In this document: in pieces, positions 1-10,428 of the stretch | Position numbering within the stretch: position 1 is the stretch's first letter | How the letters are laid out: each line of letters opens with the position of its first letter | Assembly: GCA_947579665.1 (NCBI GenBank) | Contig: OX388346.1 | Span: forward strand, 89,158,615-89,222,614 | Reading direction: 5' to 3' | Source of the DNA: Sympetrum striolatum | Lineage: Eukaryota > Arthropoda > Insecta > Odonata > Libellulidae | Length of the DNA: 64,000 bases | Position numbers and translations under genes: made by a program | Notes under the pieces: model-generated | What the model was told of the DNA's origin: nothing | What the model saw: the letters and a program-made list of their open reading frames with translations, nothing else | The model's database searches: none

Positions 1-72
1 ACTTAGCTTGAGATACTTAGTTGCATCGAGACCACGAAGGATTTCGGATGTGGTGTGATCTCAGTTGTTGAA

Positions 73-420
73 ATGTTTAGTGATACTTTGAAACGTCATA
101 TAATTGATTCTGACTCGAATGACTCAGAAGAAAGTGAAGAGGAAAATGCTGTTTTGCTTTACCTGGTGACTAAGAAAAAGAAATCACGGACCTTCTGGAT
201 GATTCGTTACATACATTCCAGGCGGGAATATGAAGAATTTCATTGTCTAATCCCGCAACTTGATGGTGAAACTCAGACGTCTTTTCAGAACGACAACTGG
301 GTAGAACTGCCCCACTGTGCAACTGGCCTAACACCTTCAAAACTTGAAATGACTGCAGGTTCTAATCTCCAGCCTACTTATAGGAAGATTTTGACAACAA
401 GCCCCCAAAATTTTCTTTAA
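73..420 (+). pseudogene. PIF/Harbinger-type transposase, N-terminal fragment
   Basis: An open frame of about 115 codons from the ATG at 73; an in-frame GTG lies at 55, but ATG is the sensible eukaryotic start. The N-terminus is acidic (DSDSNDSEESEEEN). It is followed by a leucine-rich stretch, a basic KKKKSR run, and then FWMIRYIHSRREYEEFH with LIPQL. This order (acidic start, basic run, aromatic/Arg segment, G/E-E-F-H, then L-x-x-L) is typical of the N-terminus of Harbinger/HARBI1/ALP1-like transposases, just before their helix-turn-helix region. After about residue 80 the resemblance ends, and the frame runs out at 420 without any DDE catalytic domain. I read it as a truncated transposon or a domesticated first exon cut off by rearrangement. 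The family call comes from pattern memory only. Confidence 0.45.
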
Positions 421-805
421 TCTTGGCTTAGGATTGGAGGGACTTTGACCGGAGCCTTCTCTCCGCGCCAGGGGGTAGGGAAGGGACGTTGATGAGGCTC
501 ATGAACTGTCAAGTAAATTTCCCGATTAAGTAACCACCCGATTAATGAACTCTCTATTTCAGCTATGAACAAGCATAATACAATTGCCAATAAACCCATC
601 GGTTTTCAGGTACGACCACTCATGACTCTAAGAAAAATATTTTCATTGCCGCTCATTGTATCGAAACCATTCAATAGGCGGTGCCCAAATAGAAGAGCTT
701 TCCAAAGTCCGGTGGGATTTTCGGAGTCATAAAATTGATGGCGCAGTTCGATACAAGTGTCTCATTGAAAGAGTCATAAGAATACAAACTTGCTTTCTCT
801 CTCTC
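421..805. other. Unassigned stretch after the Harbinger-like fragment
   Basis: I see no convincing coding region, RNA gene or repeat relationship to the rest of the window. There is a short CT-rich tract at its right end (about 795-817). The small open frames on either strand have no recognisable motif. It could be the remaining, non-coding part of the Harbinger element. Confidence 0.4.
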
Positions 806-828
806 TCTACTCTCTAGATTGATGGTAT

Positions 829-945
829 CGTGGGTTGAGTATCGATTCCCGATACCATCGAAGGGTCAAGGTATCGATACTTTTACCCCCGATATCAGGT
901 TGCCTGGTATCGATACTACTGGTATCGATACCAGTATCGCCCAAC
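829..945. repeat. Cluster of TATCGATA palindromes, hAT-like end?
   Basis: Three perfect TATCGATA palindromes (near 873, 909 and 926) sit in longer GGTATCGATACC-type repeats. Two degenerate forms (GTATCGATT, CCCGATACCATCG) lie just upstream. On the minus strand the cluster reads outward into TAGTGTTGGGCGATACTGG, which resembles the terminus plus subterminal repeats of hAT-superfamily elements. TATCGATA is also the core of the insect DRE site bound by the hAT-derived factor DREF. No matching opposite terminus or clear 8-bp target duplication was found by eye. Confidence 0.4.
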
Positions 946-1121
946 ACTAATGAGCACCATAATTTGGTTAACATTCTATTAGTATTGGTATGTATCAAGA
1001 GAATTGGGATATGAATAAGTTATATATTAAGTCATTTATATGTAATTGTTGCATATTCAATAAAAATTGAAATTAAGAGCCATCATGACCCACCCACCAA
1101 TAAAACAAGCCGAACATGAAT

Positions 1122-1373
1122 GTGTGTGCGTTTTACCGACCACCAAACTCTTCTCGACAGGTTTTGCGAAATCTTAACGACGAAATAAATTTCTAAACGA
1201 GTAAGAACAATCAGAGTATAACTATAATCGGGGGGATTTTAATCTTCCAGACATCGACTGGAATAATCATAGCATAAAGAAAAGGGCCCGGGATGTCGAC
1301 TCGTGTAAAAAGTTATTAAATTTACTTCAGAAAAACTCGCTAAGCCAAGCAGTAAAATCGTCAACCAGGGGTA
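1122..1373 (+). pseudogene. Non-LTR retrotransposon APE-type endonuclease fragment
   Basis: Two frames together spell an apurinic-endonuclease-type region. From 1,122 the frame reads VCAFYRPPNSSRQ, the Y-R-P-P motif common in CR1/Jockey/RTE-like endonucleases, and meets a TAA near 1,192. From 1,229 another frame reads GDFNLPDIDWNN, the G-D-F-N-x-P-x-x-D-W motif, followed by KKLLNLLQKNSLSQAV. That matches the usual L-L-x-x-x-x-L-x-Q-x-V segment after the motif. The frame change and the internal stop mark it as a pseudogene. It ends where the 158-bp satellite begins (about 1,378), so the satellite junction cuts it. It is unrelated to the Tx1-like element at 6.6-12.2 kb. Confidence 0.7.
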
Positions 1374-1377
1374 AAAA

Positions 1378-4300
1378 ATTCCACTTTGTAAGTAAATTAC
1401 GAACTAATCCGCGAAAATTGGGCATTTTTCGAACTCTTTCACTTTTTTGGCTGTATTTTTCCTAATATTCGAGAAAAGCTACTCAAGTAAGGATTTGTCT
1501 TGAAGAATTTACTGATTTTCTTAGATATTTTGCACAAAAATTCCGCTTTTATTGGCAAAGAACGGAGAAATCAGTGAAAATTGGGAATCTTTTCGATACT
1601 GTTCAGGTTTTGGGCTGTATTTTGCCTGACATTTGAGATAATATAGCCATATTTAGACTTGCCTTAATGACTCAAGCGAAATCATTCCATATATGGGAAT
1701 TAAATTCCTTTTTTATTAGCAATTTTCGGAAAAATCCGCGAAATATGGGGATTTTTATAATTTTTCAGTACTTTTGGTTGTATTTTGTTTTATTTTAGAA
1801 AACCTAATCCAATCCGGAATCGTTTTGAATTGATACCTGTTAATCCCATATTTTTAACAAATATTCAACTTCAATTGGTGATTCTCCGAAAAATTGGCCA
1901 AAAATGAACACTCTTTTTAATTTTTCAGATTTTGACTTTATTGTGGAAAAAATTCTAGATAAACTATTCGAAATATGAATCAATTTTATGATATTAGAGA
2001 GATATTCACATATTTTTTTATTCCATTTTAATTAGCATATTTCGAAAAAAAGAGATTTAAGAATATGTTTTCATAATTTTTCTCTCTTTTGGCTGTATTT
2101 TGCCTAAATGTTGAGAAAGTATCGTCGTATTTGGACACACAATGTAGAACTGAGAGAAAACCTACCATATTTTGAAGGAAAACTCCACAATTATCAGCAA
2201 ATTTCAGAAAATCTACGAAAAATTGGCATTTTTTCGACAAATTTGTGTTTTACTGCTGTATTTTGCTTAAAATGCGAGAACACCTACTCACGATTGGACT
2301 TCTTCTAAGTTATACGAAAAAAATCCATATTTTGAACAAAAATTTCAAATTTATAAGCAAAATACAGAAAAATCGGGAAGAATATTTTCGAAAAATTAAG
2401 TTTTCTGGCTGTATTTCCCTGAAATTTGAGAAAACCTCCGTATTTTGAACAAACATTCCACTTTTACCAGCAGATAACGGAATAATTGGCGAAAAATGGG
2501 ACATTTTTTGAAATATTTCAGTTCTTTAGTTGTATTTTGCCTAACTTTCGAGAAAAAATAGTCGTATTTGGACTCATATAGAGGAACTGAGCGATATCCT
2601 TCCATATTTTGAACCAAATTCCACATTAATCCACACATTTCGGAAAAAATCGGCGAAAATTGGACATTTTTTAGATCATTTTCAGTATTTTGGCTGTATT
2701 ATGCCTTAAATTCGAGATAACTTAGTCGTATCGAAAAGACATTAAAGATTCCAATTATTCCATATTTTTAACAGAAATGCCACATTTATCAGTAAATTTC
2801 GGGGAAAATCAACAAAAAACGGGCATTTTTTCCAACCATTTCAGTAATTTGGCTGTATTTCGCCTTAAATTCAAGAAAAATAGCTGAAGATGTACTCAAA
2901 AAGAAGACCTTAGCATGATTTATACTTAATTTGAACAAACATTGTACATTAATTCACAAATTTCGGACACATCAACAAAATAGTGGCCTTTTTTCAACAT
3001 TTTTTAGTTTATCTCTGTATTTTGCTTGCAATTCAAAAATCCTTAGTCGTATTTGGACTCGTATTGAAGATCTAACCGAGATCTTTCCATATTTAAACAA
3101 AAATCCACATCTATCAGCCAATTTTGGAAAAATCGAAGAAAAATGGTAATTTTTTCAAGCTTATTCAGTATTTTAGCAGTTTTGCGTTAAATTGGAGACC
3201 ACTAGTTTAAGGACTCTTATTGCCGAGATTTATGCATATTTTGTACAAACATTCTATATTAATCCACAAATTTCGGAAAAATCGGCGAAAAATGGGCATT
3301 TTTTCAAAAAGTTTTATTTTTCTGGTTGTATTATGCCTAAAATTCGAGAAAACATAGTCGTATGAGGACACGTATTGACGATCTAAGCAAGAATTTTCCT
3401 TATTTTTATAGAAATTACCTCATTAATATTATATTTCGAACAAATATTCCACTTTGTAAGCAATTTAAGAAGTAATCCGCTAAAAATGGGCATTTTTTCG
3501 AACTTTGTCACTTTTTTGGCTGTATTTTTCCTACAATTCGAGTAAACCAATTCGTATCTAGACACGTTTTGAAGACATAAGCGAGATTTTTCCATATGTT
3601 TAATAAAAATGCGACATTTATCTGCAAATTTTTGGGTATATCAAAAATAAATGGGCATTTTTTCCAACATTTTCTGTTTTTTTATTTTATTTGCCTACAA
3701 CTCGAGAAACGTAGAAGCAATTCAGACTCGTTTTGAACATCCATGCATACCTTCCATATTTTGAAAGAAAATTCCGGAAATAACGGAGAAATCAGCGCAA
3801 ATTGGGAGTATTTTCGAAATATTTCACTCTTTTCGCTGTATTTTGCCTAAAATTCGAAAAAGGTAGTTGTGTTTGGTGTCGTATTTAAGATCTTACCAAG
3901 ACGTAAAAATATTTTGAACAAATATTCCTCATAAAATCAGAAAATTAGTAAAGAATCAGCAAAAAATGGTTATTTTTTCGAAAATTTATTTTCTGATGTA
4001 TTTTCCTAAATTTTGAGAAAACCTACTCGAAATTGGACTCATTTAAACGATCTCAGCAAGATCTTTCCATATTTTGAGCTAAAATTCCAATTTTACCAGC
4101 AAGTTACGGGTAAATTGGCAAAAAATGGGCATTTTTTCAAATATCTTCACAGCTGTAAAAACATTTATACTTTTTATAAGTTCCTGAATAAAAACCTTTA
4201 TGGAAAATAATTAATCAGTTTTCAGTTATATCTTTCTACAACATCTCGGCCGAATCGATAGATTAAACAATTTTTTTCAGATTTTTGGCTGTATTTTTCC

Positions 4301-5285
4301 TAATATTCGAGAAAGCTAGACAAATTTGGATTTGTCTTGAAGTATATACCAATTTTATTAGATAAATTGCACAAAAATCCCCTTTATTAGCAAAGAACGG
4401 ATAAATCAACGAAAATTTCGAATTTTTTCGATACTGTTCAGTTTTTGGGCTGTATTTTGCCTGAAATTTACGAAAATATAGCCGTATTTAGACTAGCCTT
4501 AGTGACGCAAGCAAAAACATTCCATATATGGAAATTAAATTCCTTTTTTATTAGCAACTTTCGGAAAAATCTGCGAAATATGGGTATGTTAATAATTTTT
4601 CAGTTTTTTTGGCTGTATTTTGTTTTGATTTTATAAAACCTAGTCCAATTTGGAAACGTTTTGAAGATATTTGCATGTTCATCCCATATTTTCAAAACAT
4701 ATTCCACTGTAATTAGCGATTCTCCGAAAAATAGGCGAAAAGTGAACACTTTTTTTTTTCGATTTTTCAGATTTTGGATTTATTGTGCCAAGAAATTCAA
4801 GATAAACTATTCGAAATACGAATCTTTTTGATTATCTTAGCGAGACATTTACATATCTTTTAAAAAATTCCATTTTTATTAGCATATTTCGAAAACAAAT
4901 CAGCGAAAAATGAAAATGTTTTGGAAATGTTTCTCTTTTTAGGCTGTATCTTAACTTTATTTCGAGAAATATCGTCGTGTTTGGACATGGATTGAAGATC
5001 TGAGCGTTAAACTTCCATATTAAAACTACAAATTTTGGAAAAATGGGCTTTTTTTGAAAATGTTTACTTTTTTGGCTGTATTTTGCTTAAATTTCGAGGA
5101 AACCTAGTCGTATTTGGACACGTTTTGAAGAGGAAAGCCAGATTTTTTCCTTTTTTTTTAACAAAATCTCACATTTATCCGAAAATTTCGGAAAATCAAC
5201 AACAAATTGGCATTTTTCGATCGGTTTCTCGGTTTTCTTTTTTTTGGCTTTTTTTGCCTTTAATCCAAGAATACGACATTATTCG
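1378..5285 (+). repeat. ~158-bp satellite array, about 24 diverged monomers
   Basis: The motif GGCTGTATTTTGCCTAAA followed by TTCGAG recurs with an average spacing of ~158 bp, for example near 1,451, 1,612, 2,090, 2,255, 2,692, 3,325, 3,518, 3,833, 4,288, 4,448, 4,611 and 5,075. Between these motifs each monomer carries degenerate forms of TATTTGGACTCG, TCCATATTTTGAAC, TTATCAGCAAATTTCGG and AATGGGCATTTTTTCG. Monomers are strongly diverged, so the array is old. The small open frames scattered through it are simply the repeat and are not genes. It ends close to 5,285, where family A sequence starts. Confidence 0.9.
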
Positions 5286-5295
5286 ACAGGTATGA

Positions 5296-5650
5296 AATAT
5301 TTCTGTATCACCTATTGTTTAGGAGTTATTTGTAAAACACTGATAAACCGGAAGTTGCTGATTGTGCACTTTGTGGTAGTACTAACGTAAAAACTATTTT
5401 CCGTATCAATACCAATCTTCGTATATAGTAGTAGGTATATAGCATACCAATCAGCATATAGGTAGATGCTGTTAGAGTGGATTAGCTTTTGGAGTGAATT
5501 GGTCAACCGGAAGTTGAGCTTTATTTTTCGAAGCTCGTTTCCGTTGTTGCAAAATTTCTCTATTAATCCTATATTTAGGCATACGCAATTATTTCTCTAT
5601 TAATCCTATATTTAGGCATACGCAATTATCTACAAAAGTTACGAAAAATT
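5296..5650 (-). repeat. Family A interspersed repeat, internal fragment
   Basis: Read on the minus strand, this stretch lines up with 22,330-22,620 in the edge copy of the 5-kb array. It starts with AACTTTTGTAGATAATTGCG, continues through CTCAACTTCCGGTT and AATAGTTTTTACG, and ends with CACAAAGTGCACAATCAG, CTTCCGGTTTATCAGTG and AACTCCTAAAC. Divergence is substantial but the order of blocks is kept. It is the oldest-looking of the three family A loci here. Confidence 0.75.
5554..5627 (+). repeat. Exact 37-bp tandem duplication
   Basis: The 37-bp block beginning ATTTCTCTATTAATCC and ending CATACGCAATT occurs twice back to back (5,554-5,590 and 5,591-5,627) with no difference. The diverged family A fragment around it has this block only once in its homologues, so the duplication is local and recent. 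Confidence 0.9.
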
Positions 5651-6285
5651 TATTTTTCTATTAGTTTTATTAGAAAAAATATTCGTGCCAACCACCATCT
5701 GTCTTAACATAGTTACCCAATTTCGTGGTTATTGCGAGATATTTACGTCAAAACGTCGTTTTCATTTATACCTTTTTGTTATCATGTTAAATACAACATG
5801 ATTGCTATATTTCTTTAAAGTTTTATTTGGAGGCTGATTTTAAATTTAAAACAGGTATATTTATTTCAAATTAATTATTCAGTTATAATATTTAGCTGAA
5901 AATTATAACTGTGAGCTGACTCTCTTGCAAAACATTGAGCTCTTGCTGATTGATAAGGTTTAAAAGTTTTCTCCTTTGCTTTTAATTCCATTTGTCTTTA
6001 TTGGTTTCATTTTCTGTATATTGTTCATTTTCGACATTCTCTGTCACCTTTTAGGTTCCCGATGTTTAAATGTATGGTCTTTATTATTAATAATAGTTTT
6101 TGTTTGTAATTTGCTAAAATTTTAACACTTATGGTATTGCATACATTTATAATTAATCTTCAGTTTTATCGGTTTTCATCGAATATGACCAGAAAAACAT
6201 TATTTATCATCTTTGTGACAATTAGTTAATATTATATAAATTTTTAAACACGTATACATCCCAAGGAATAACGGACTTGATGGTC
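5651..6285. other. AT-rich stretch, nothing recognised
   Basis: Low-complexity AT-rich sequence with no open frame of note, no RNA-like element and no clear relation to the repeats described elsewhere in the window. Confidence 0.5.
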
Positions 6286-6293
6286 TGACAGGG

Positions 6294-6330
6294 CCGGGAA
6301 TTGAACCCGGGATCTTCCTCCTCTATCCGG
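6294..6330 (-). other. tRNA-like T-arm with B box
   Basis: On the minus strand, CCGGG-TTCAATT-CCCGG forms an exact 5-bp stem with a 7-nt loop, the geometry of a tRNA T-arm. GGTTCAATTCC fits the RNA polymerase III B-box consensus. A weak A-box-like TGGCTATATT lies about 45 nt upstream on the same strand. The rest does not fold as a tRNA, and there is no anticodon arm I can support. It is best read as the tRNA-derived head of a SINE or similar element. Confidence 0.4.
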
Positions 6331-6396
6331 CAAATTTAAATTTAATATAGCCATCGGGAATACTGTAGTAGATAAAAAATTCTTATTTGTGGAGAA

Positions 6397-6572
6397 CGTC
6401 ATGTGCTGGCCACATCAGATTTTTACTTTCTTCAAATACGAAGTATAGAGAAAGTATTGTTTTCATGAAAAAATTCGACTTCGAGATTTCAACGGAAATA
6501 CATGTTTTGGGGTCCCTAGAACATGTTTTACCCATTTTCGGAATGATGTCTGTGTGTGTGTGAGTGTGTGTG
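6397..6572 (-). repeat. Family A 3' end with TG/CA tract
   Basis: The minus strand matches the end of family A in the 5-kb units: a CA tract, GACATCATTCCGAAAATGGG, GGGACCCCAAAACATG, then CGAAGTCGAATTTTTTCATG and AATACTTTCTCTATACTTCG, ending at AAAGTAAAAA. Directly beyond this end (6,425 downward) comes CTGATGTGGCCAGCACATGA. The same block occurs at 17,605-17,640, where a family A copy begins, so this may be a head-to-tail junction of two copies. The TG tract (6,550-6,572) abuts the 3' tail of the Tx1-like element. Confidence 0.7.
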
Positions 6573-6592
6573 TTATTATTATTATTATTATT

Positions 6593-7059
6593 TTATCCCA
6601 GGTAGGGAGTGTACACAATGCTCCAAAACGGCCGTCTGGCGTGAATGGGGCGGTGCAGGCCCCTTGCCCGCACTCCCTCCCAGTGCGGCCGTCCTACCTT
6701 CCTAAATAATCCCGAGAACCCCCCTCGCCGAGTTCGCCAGGGCTCAGCCTGGTTTCCCTCGACCCTAACAAATTCCCAACCCCCCAACCCTCACCCACCC
6801 TCCGCCCTAACCCACCCAACCCCGTTCCCCCGCGACCCTCCCCCCAAACCCCCCTGAGTCTGAACCTAACCGTGTGCTGTTGTGGTTGGTGTGGGTGAGT
6901 GTCGTGCGCATGTGCGTGAGACGCCGACGATGATGATGGTGATGATGATGGTGGTGGTGATGCTGAGGATGATGATGATGATGGCGATGACGGTGCCAGC
7001 AGCTTGCACGACTCTTTTAAACTGCCCGTTTCGGGATCGAGTAGGTAACCCCCCTGCGC
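6593..7059 (-). other. 3' UTR of the Tx1-like element
   Basis: This stretch runs from the ORF2 stop to the AAT tail. It holds a GAT/GGT trinucleotide tract (6,927-6,990) and a C-rich/G-rich asymmetric segment (about 6,719-6,855, C-rich on the plus strand). Apparent open frames here on both strands are composition artefacts of the GC-rich DNA. Confidence 0.7.
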
Positions 7060-10000
7060 TCAGAACCGGATGAGTGCCGCTTTCGTTCCGTTCAGATTCG
7101 CTCTTCCACCTTCCGACACCAGTCGGCTCCTGAGGGCGTTGCTGAAGGCGACGAGGTAGTCGACGTGCGCCCTCTTGCCTCGCATGTACAACGTCAACTC
7201 GTTGTACACGAAGCCTTTCGTGAGGAAGTTCGAGAGGGCGCAACGTCGCTTGTCGGCGGTACCTGCGGGTTTGAGCCCGGCGAAAAGATCTCTGACGAGG
7301 ATCACCGCTCTCTCGGCGATCCGCTTGATCGCACCGGTCACGGCTCCCCAGACGGGCTTGGACTTTCGGCAGCCGAATAGCAGGTGCTGTTCGTCCCCGA
7401 CCTCGTCGGGGCACCACGGGAAGAGCCTGTCCGGCCTGATTCCGGCCCGGTGGAGGAAAACGGCGTCCGCCCAGGCACCGTGGGCGAAACGCCAGGCCGC
7501 GTCGGCGTGGTGTCCGAGGGTCGGCCAAGCCCTCATTTCCCGCCAGTTGATTGGCTCTTCGTCTCGCTTTCCCCTGAACGGCCAGACGTCCCTGTTTCGG
7601 AGGTGCAAGAACTCCCTGTACGTCTCTCACTTCGACAGAGGCAGTCTTCGCTCCGTTTTCGAAAGGGCGCTGTCAAACAGGAATTAGAGCGGCCCGTCGG
7701 TTGGTTCCTGGCTACTAGGTGACCGAGGTCACCTCGGCTGAAGGAGCCTCCAGGCTCTTGCCACGGACTGGTTGTAACCATCCGAGTGCGCCACTTCCTG
7801 GAACGGTCTGTTGTTCGACAGGGAGCTGATGATGTCCGGACCGGCCAGCATGTCGCTCAGGAGCGCGGATGACGCGCGTTGCCACGTGGGCGTGCCCTCG
7901 TGGAGGAGCATCCTCTGCGCCGTCATGAAGCGGAACCCCAGTAACTTGGTCTCCACGTCGACCAGTCCCAGCCCCCCCTGGTCGACTGGCGCCGTGAGTT
8001 TTTCGACGGAGACCCAGTCTTTCCGCCCGTTCCAGACGAAACGGACGAGTCTACGCTGGATCACCTCGACGGTGGTGGCGGATGGCGTGAACGTCTGGAC
8101 CAGGTACCAGATCCTGGGGGCGACGAATTGGTTGATAGCGAGGACCCTGCCGCGGAGGGACATGGAGGCGATCCTAGGTTTCCACCGGGTGGTAGCGGTG
8201 TCTATCTTCGCGTATATATCCTCCTCCACGGCCGTTCTCTCGGCCCTTGTACAGTTGTCCGCGTAGCGTCCCAGGAACTTGGCGCCGTCGCAACGCCAGT
8301 CGAATTCGAGTGGTCGATCAACACGGATGGTCCAAGTTCTGACCCAAAGCCCCCGGCACTCCTCTTTGTTGAGGCGGGCTCCTGGCCGGCAAGATCTTGT
8401 GGAAATCCTCCTTGCGGTCGACGAAGACGTTAATGTCGTTGGCATACGCGCACACGGCCAGGCGCGTGTCCTGCGGTAGTGCCGCTCCCGCGAGGGTAGA
8501 CTTGAGTTTCCTCACCAGGGGCTCGATCGCAAGGGAGTACAGCTGTCCTGACATTGGGCATCCCTGCTTGATTCCGCTGGTGACGGATATGGGTGAGGTG
8601 AGTCCGACCGCCAGCCTCACCATGCACGTCGCGTCGGCGTATAGGGTGCGGATCAGACGCAGGAAGTTGTACCCCAGTCCCATCGCCGCCAGAACCACGA
8701 AGAGGTAGTGATGCCTCACCCTGTCGAACGCCTTGGACTGCTCCAAGGCCAATATCGCCAGGGGTTGGTGCCTCCGGTTCTTCAGGCGGACAACGTCGCG
8801 GATCGTGGCGATCGGATCGAAAATGGTGCGACCCGGGACCCAGTAACTTTGCTCACCCGACGTGAGAGCGGGCATGACGGTCCTGATCCTATTGGCGATC
8901 GCCTTGGCGACGACTTTGTAGTCGGCCGCCATGATGGAGATCGGCCGCCATCCTCCGACGTCCAGGGCTTCGCCACCTTTGGGCAGGAGCCCGACGACCG
9001 CAGTCCTTGTCGTCCTGGGTAGCCTTCCGCTCTGCAGAGACGCCTCGACCATAGCGCAGACGGGAAGACGCAGGACGTCCCACCAGCGGAGGTAGAGCTC
9101 CGGGGTGAGACCGTCGATCCCGGGGGCCTTGCCTCTCTGCAGCGCTTTGAGTGCTTCGTGCAGTTCGACCTCGGAGATGGGTAGGTCCAGCCGCTCTCTC
9201 TCAGCGACTTGCAGTCGGTCGAGGGGCCGGAAGAAATCGTCCCCTTCGACGTTCCGCCCGTCGATGCGGAGTTTGCCGAGCGGTCTCGGCGACGTTATGG
9301 TCGCCCAGCGAGCGACGTGTGCGGCGGCGGGGCGGTCGTTGGCAAGGATCGACTCCCAACCGGCCCTGGCCACAATGGCGTTGGCTTGCTCCTGCAGGAG
9401 AGCGGTCTGCTCGGGCCCCGTCCTTCCCCTTCTCCTGTCGGCGGCATAGGCGATGGCGTGCTCCTTCACTTCGGACTTGATTTTTTCCCAACCCGAGAGT
9501 GGATCCATCTCGGGGTCGCGTCTTTCCTGACAGAGGGCTCGGACGAGCTCCCTCGCGTGCCTGACGTACGCTTCGTCCTCGAGCAGTGCGTTGTCAAAGC
9601 GCCAATAGGGACGCCTCGACCGCTCGAATCTGAGGGGCACCGTCAGTGAGACGGCACTGTAGTCTATGAAGGATGGTAAGGTCTTGATGGTCGTCGCGTC
9701 GTGGACCCTGTCCGCAGATACGTAGAGGCGGTCCAGCCTGGCTCGCGAGCTTCCGGAGGCGTGGGTGTAGCCCGGCGCTCCGGTCCTCAGCTCGGACCAG
9801 GCGTCGACCAGGTCGAAATCCCGCACGAGCGATCGCAGTTCGGCGGCGTACGCTGGGTGCCTCTCCCAGCCCGAAGTCCTGTCTGTAACGGGGGAAAGGG
9901 TCACGTTAAAGTCACCCCCCTTGACGACGAAGGCGTCGTGACCGAGGTTGGCTTGACGGAAACACGTCAGCTGGTCCCTGAGGGCGTCGACGAGGGAGAT

Positions 10001-10389
10001 GGCGAGCCTTTGATCGTGCGGCCCATACACGGAGAGGAGGAGGAGGGCAAGCGTTCCCCCCGTGCTCTGCGGAAGGTCAAGGGTGACCGCAAGGGCGTGC
10101 CCCGCGTACACGACCGTCGGTGTCACCACGGATGTTCTCAGGTTCCTCCTTATGCCGATGGCGGTGCCGGATTGCAGAGTCGTCGGTGGGCAGAAGTGGT
10201 GCTCGTACTGCGGGAGCGTCTGCAGGGCACGTCGGAGGTATTGGTCTACTGCAGCAGTACTACGTCCGGCTCCGTGGTGTTCAGGAACGTGGTCAGCTGG
10301 GCCCACTTCCGTTTGCTCTTTACCGATCGTACGTTGAGGGTCGACACGGAAAAGCCCAACGCCCTCCAGGTTTTTTCCTCGCCCGCCAT
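7060..10389 (-). pseudogene. Tx1-like ORF2: APE endonuclease-reverse transcriptase, inactivated
   Basis: ORF2 encodes the protein that nicks target DNA and reverse-transcribes the element's RNA. The start is the ATG at 10,389-10,387, only 39 nt after the ORF1 stop; it opens MAGEEKTWRALGFSVSTLNV, the usual endonuclease start. Visible parts: GGDFNV near 9,910, LDRLYVS near 9,730, RT motifs from GWRPISI (near 8,940) through PGRTIFD, motif A (8,741) and YAND (8,435-8,446), then the Tx1-type tail and a C-terminal Cys/His segment (WC...H...C). Damage: a TAG at 10,246-10,248 where the catalytic Glu of LLQE should be, with a frame change there; His to Tyr in the S-D-H motif (9,659-9,661); Asp to Glu in RT motif A (8,741-8,743); Y-A-N-D instead of Y-A-D-D; a second frame change near 8,390; and in-frame stops at 7,729, 7,684 and 7,627. 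The end is TGA at 7,060-7,062. Confidence 0.88.
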
Positions 10390-10428
10390 GTTTGTGGAGG
10401 ATGGATGGATGGAAGGATGGATGAGCGG

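Noticed and set aside
1378..5285. CRISPR-like array
   Set aside because: Repeats are diverged, ~158 bp long and without constant spacers; the sequence is eukaryotic satellite.
2028..5506. Small open frames of 60-90 codons within the 158-bp satellite and the repeat just after it
   Set aside because: They are phase-shifted readings of the same repeat with Phe/Lys-rich content and occur on both strands.
6294..6330. A functional tRNA gene
   Set aside because: Only the T-arm is convincing; no anticodon arm or acceptor stem pairs up.
6866..7630. A 254-codon open frame on the minus strand and several plus-strand frames of 100-240 codons between 6.6 and 12.1 kb
   Set aside because: They overlap the Tx1-like ORF1 and ORF2 in other frames; high GC makes stop codons rare. 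None shows a domain, while the ORF1/ORF2 frames do.
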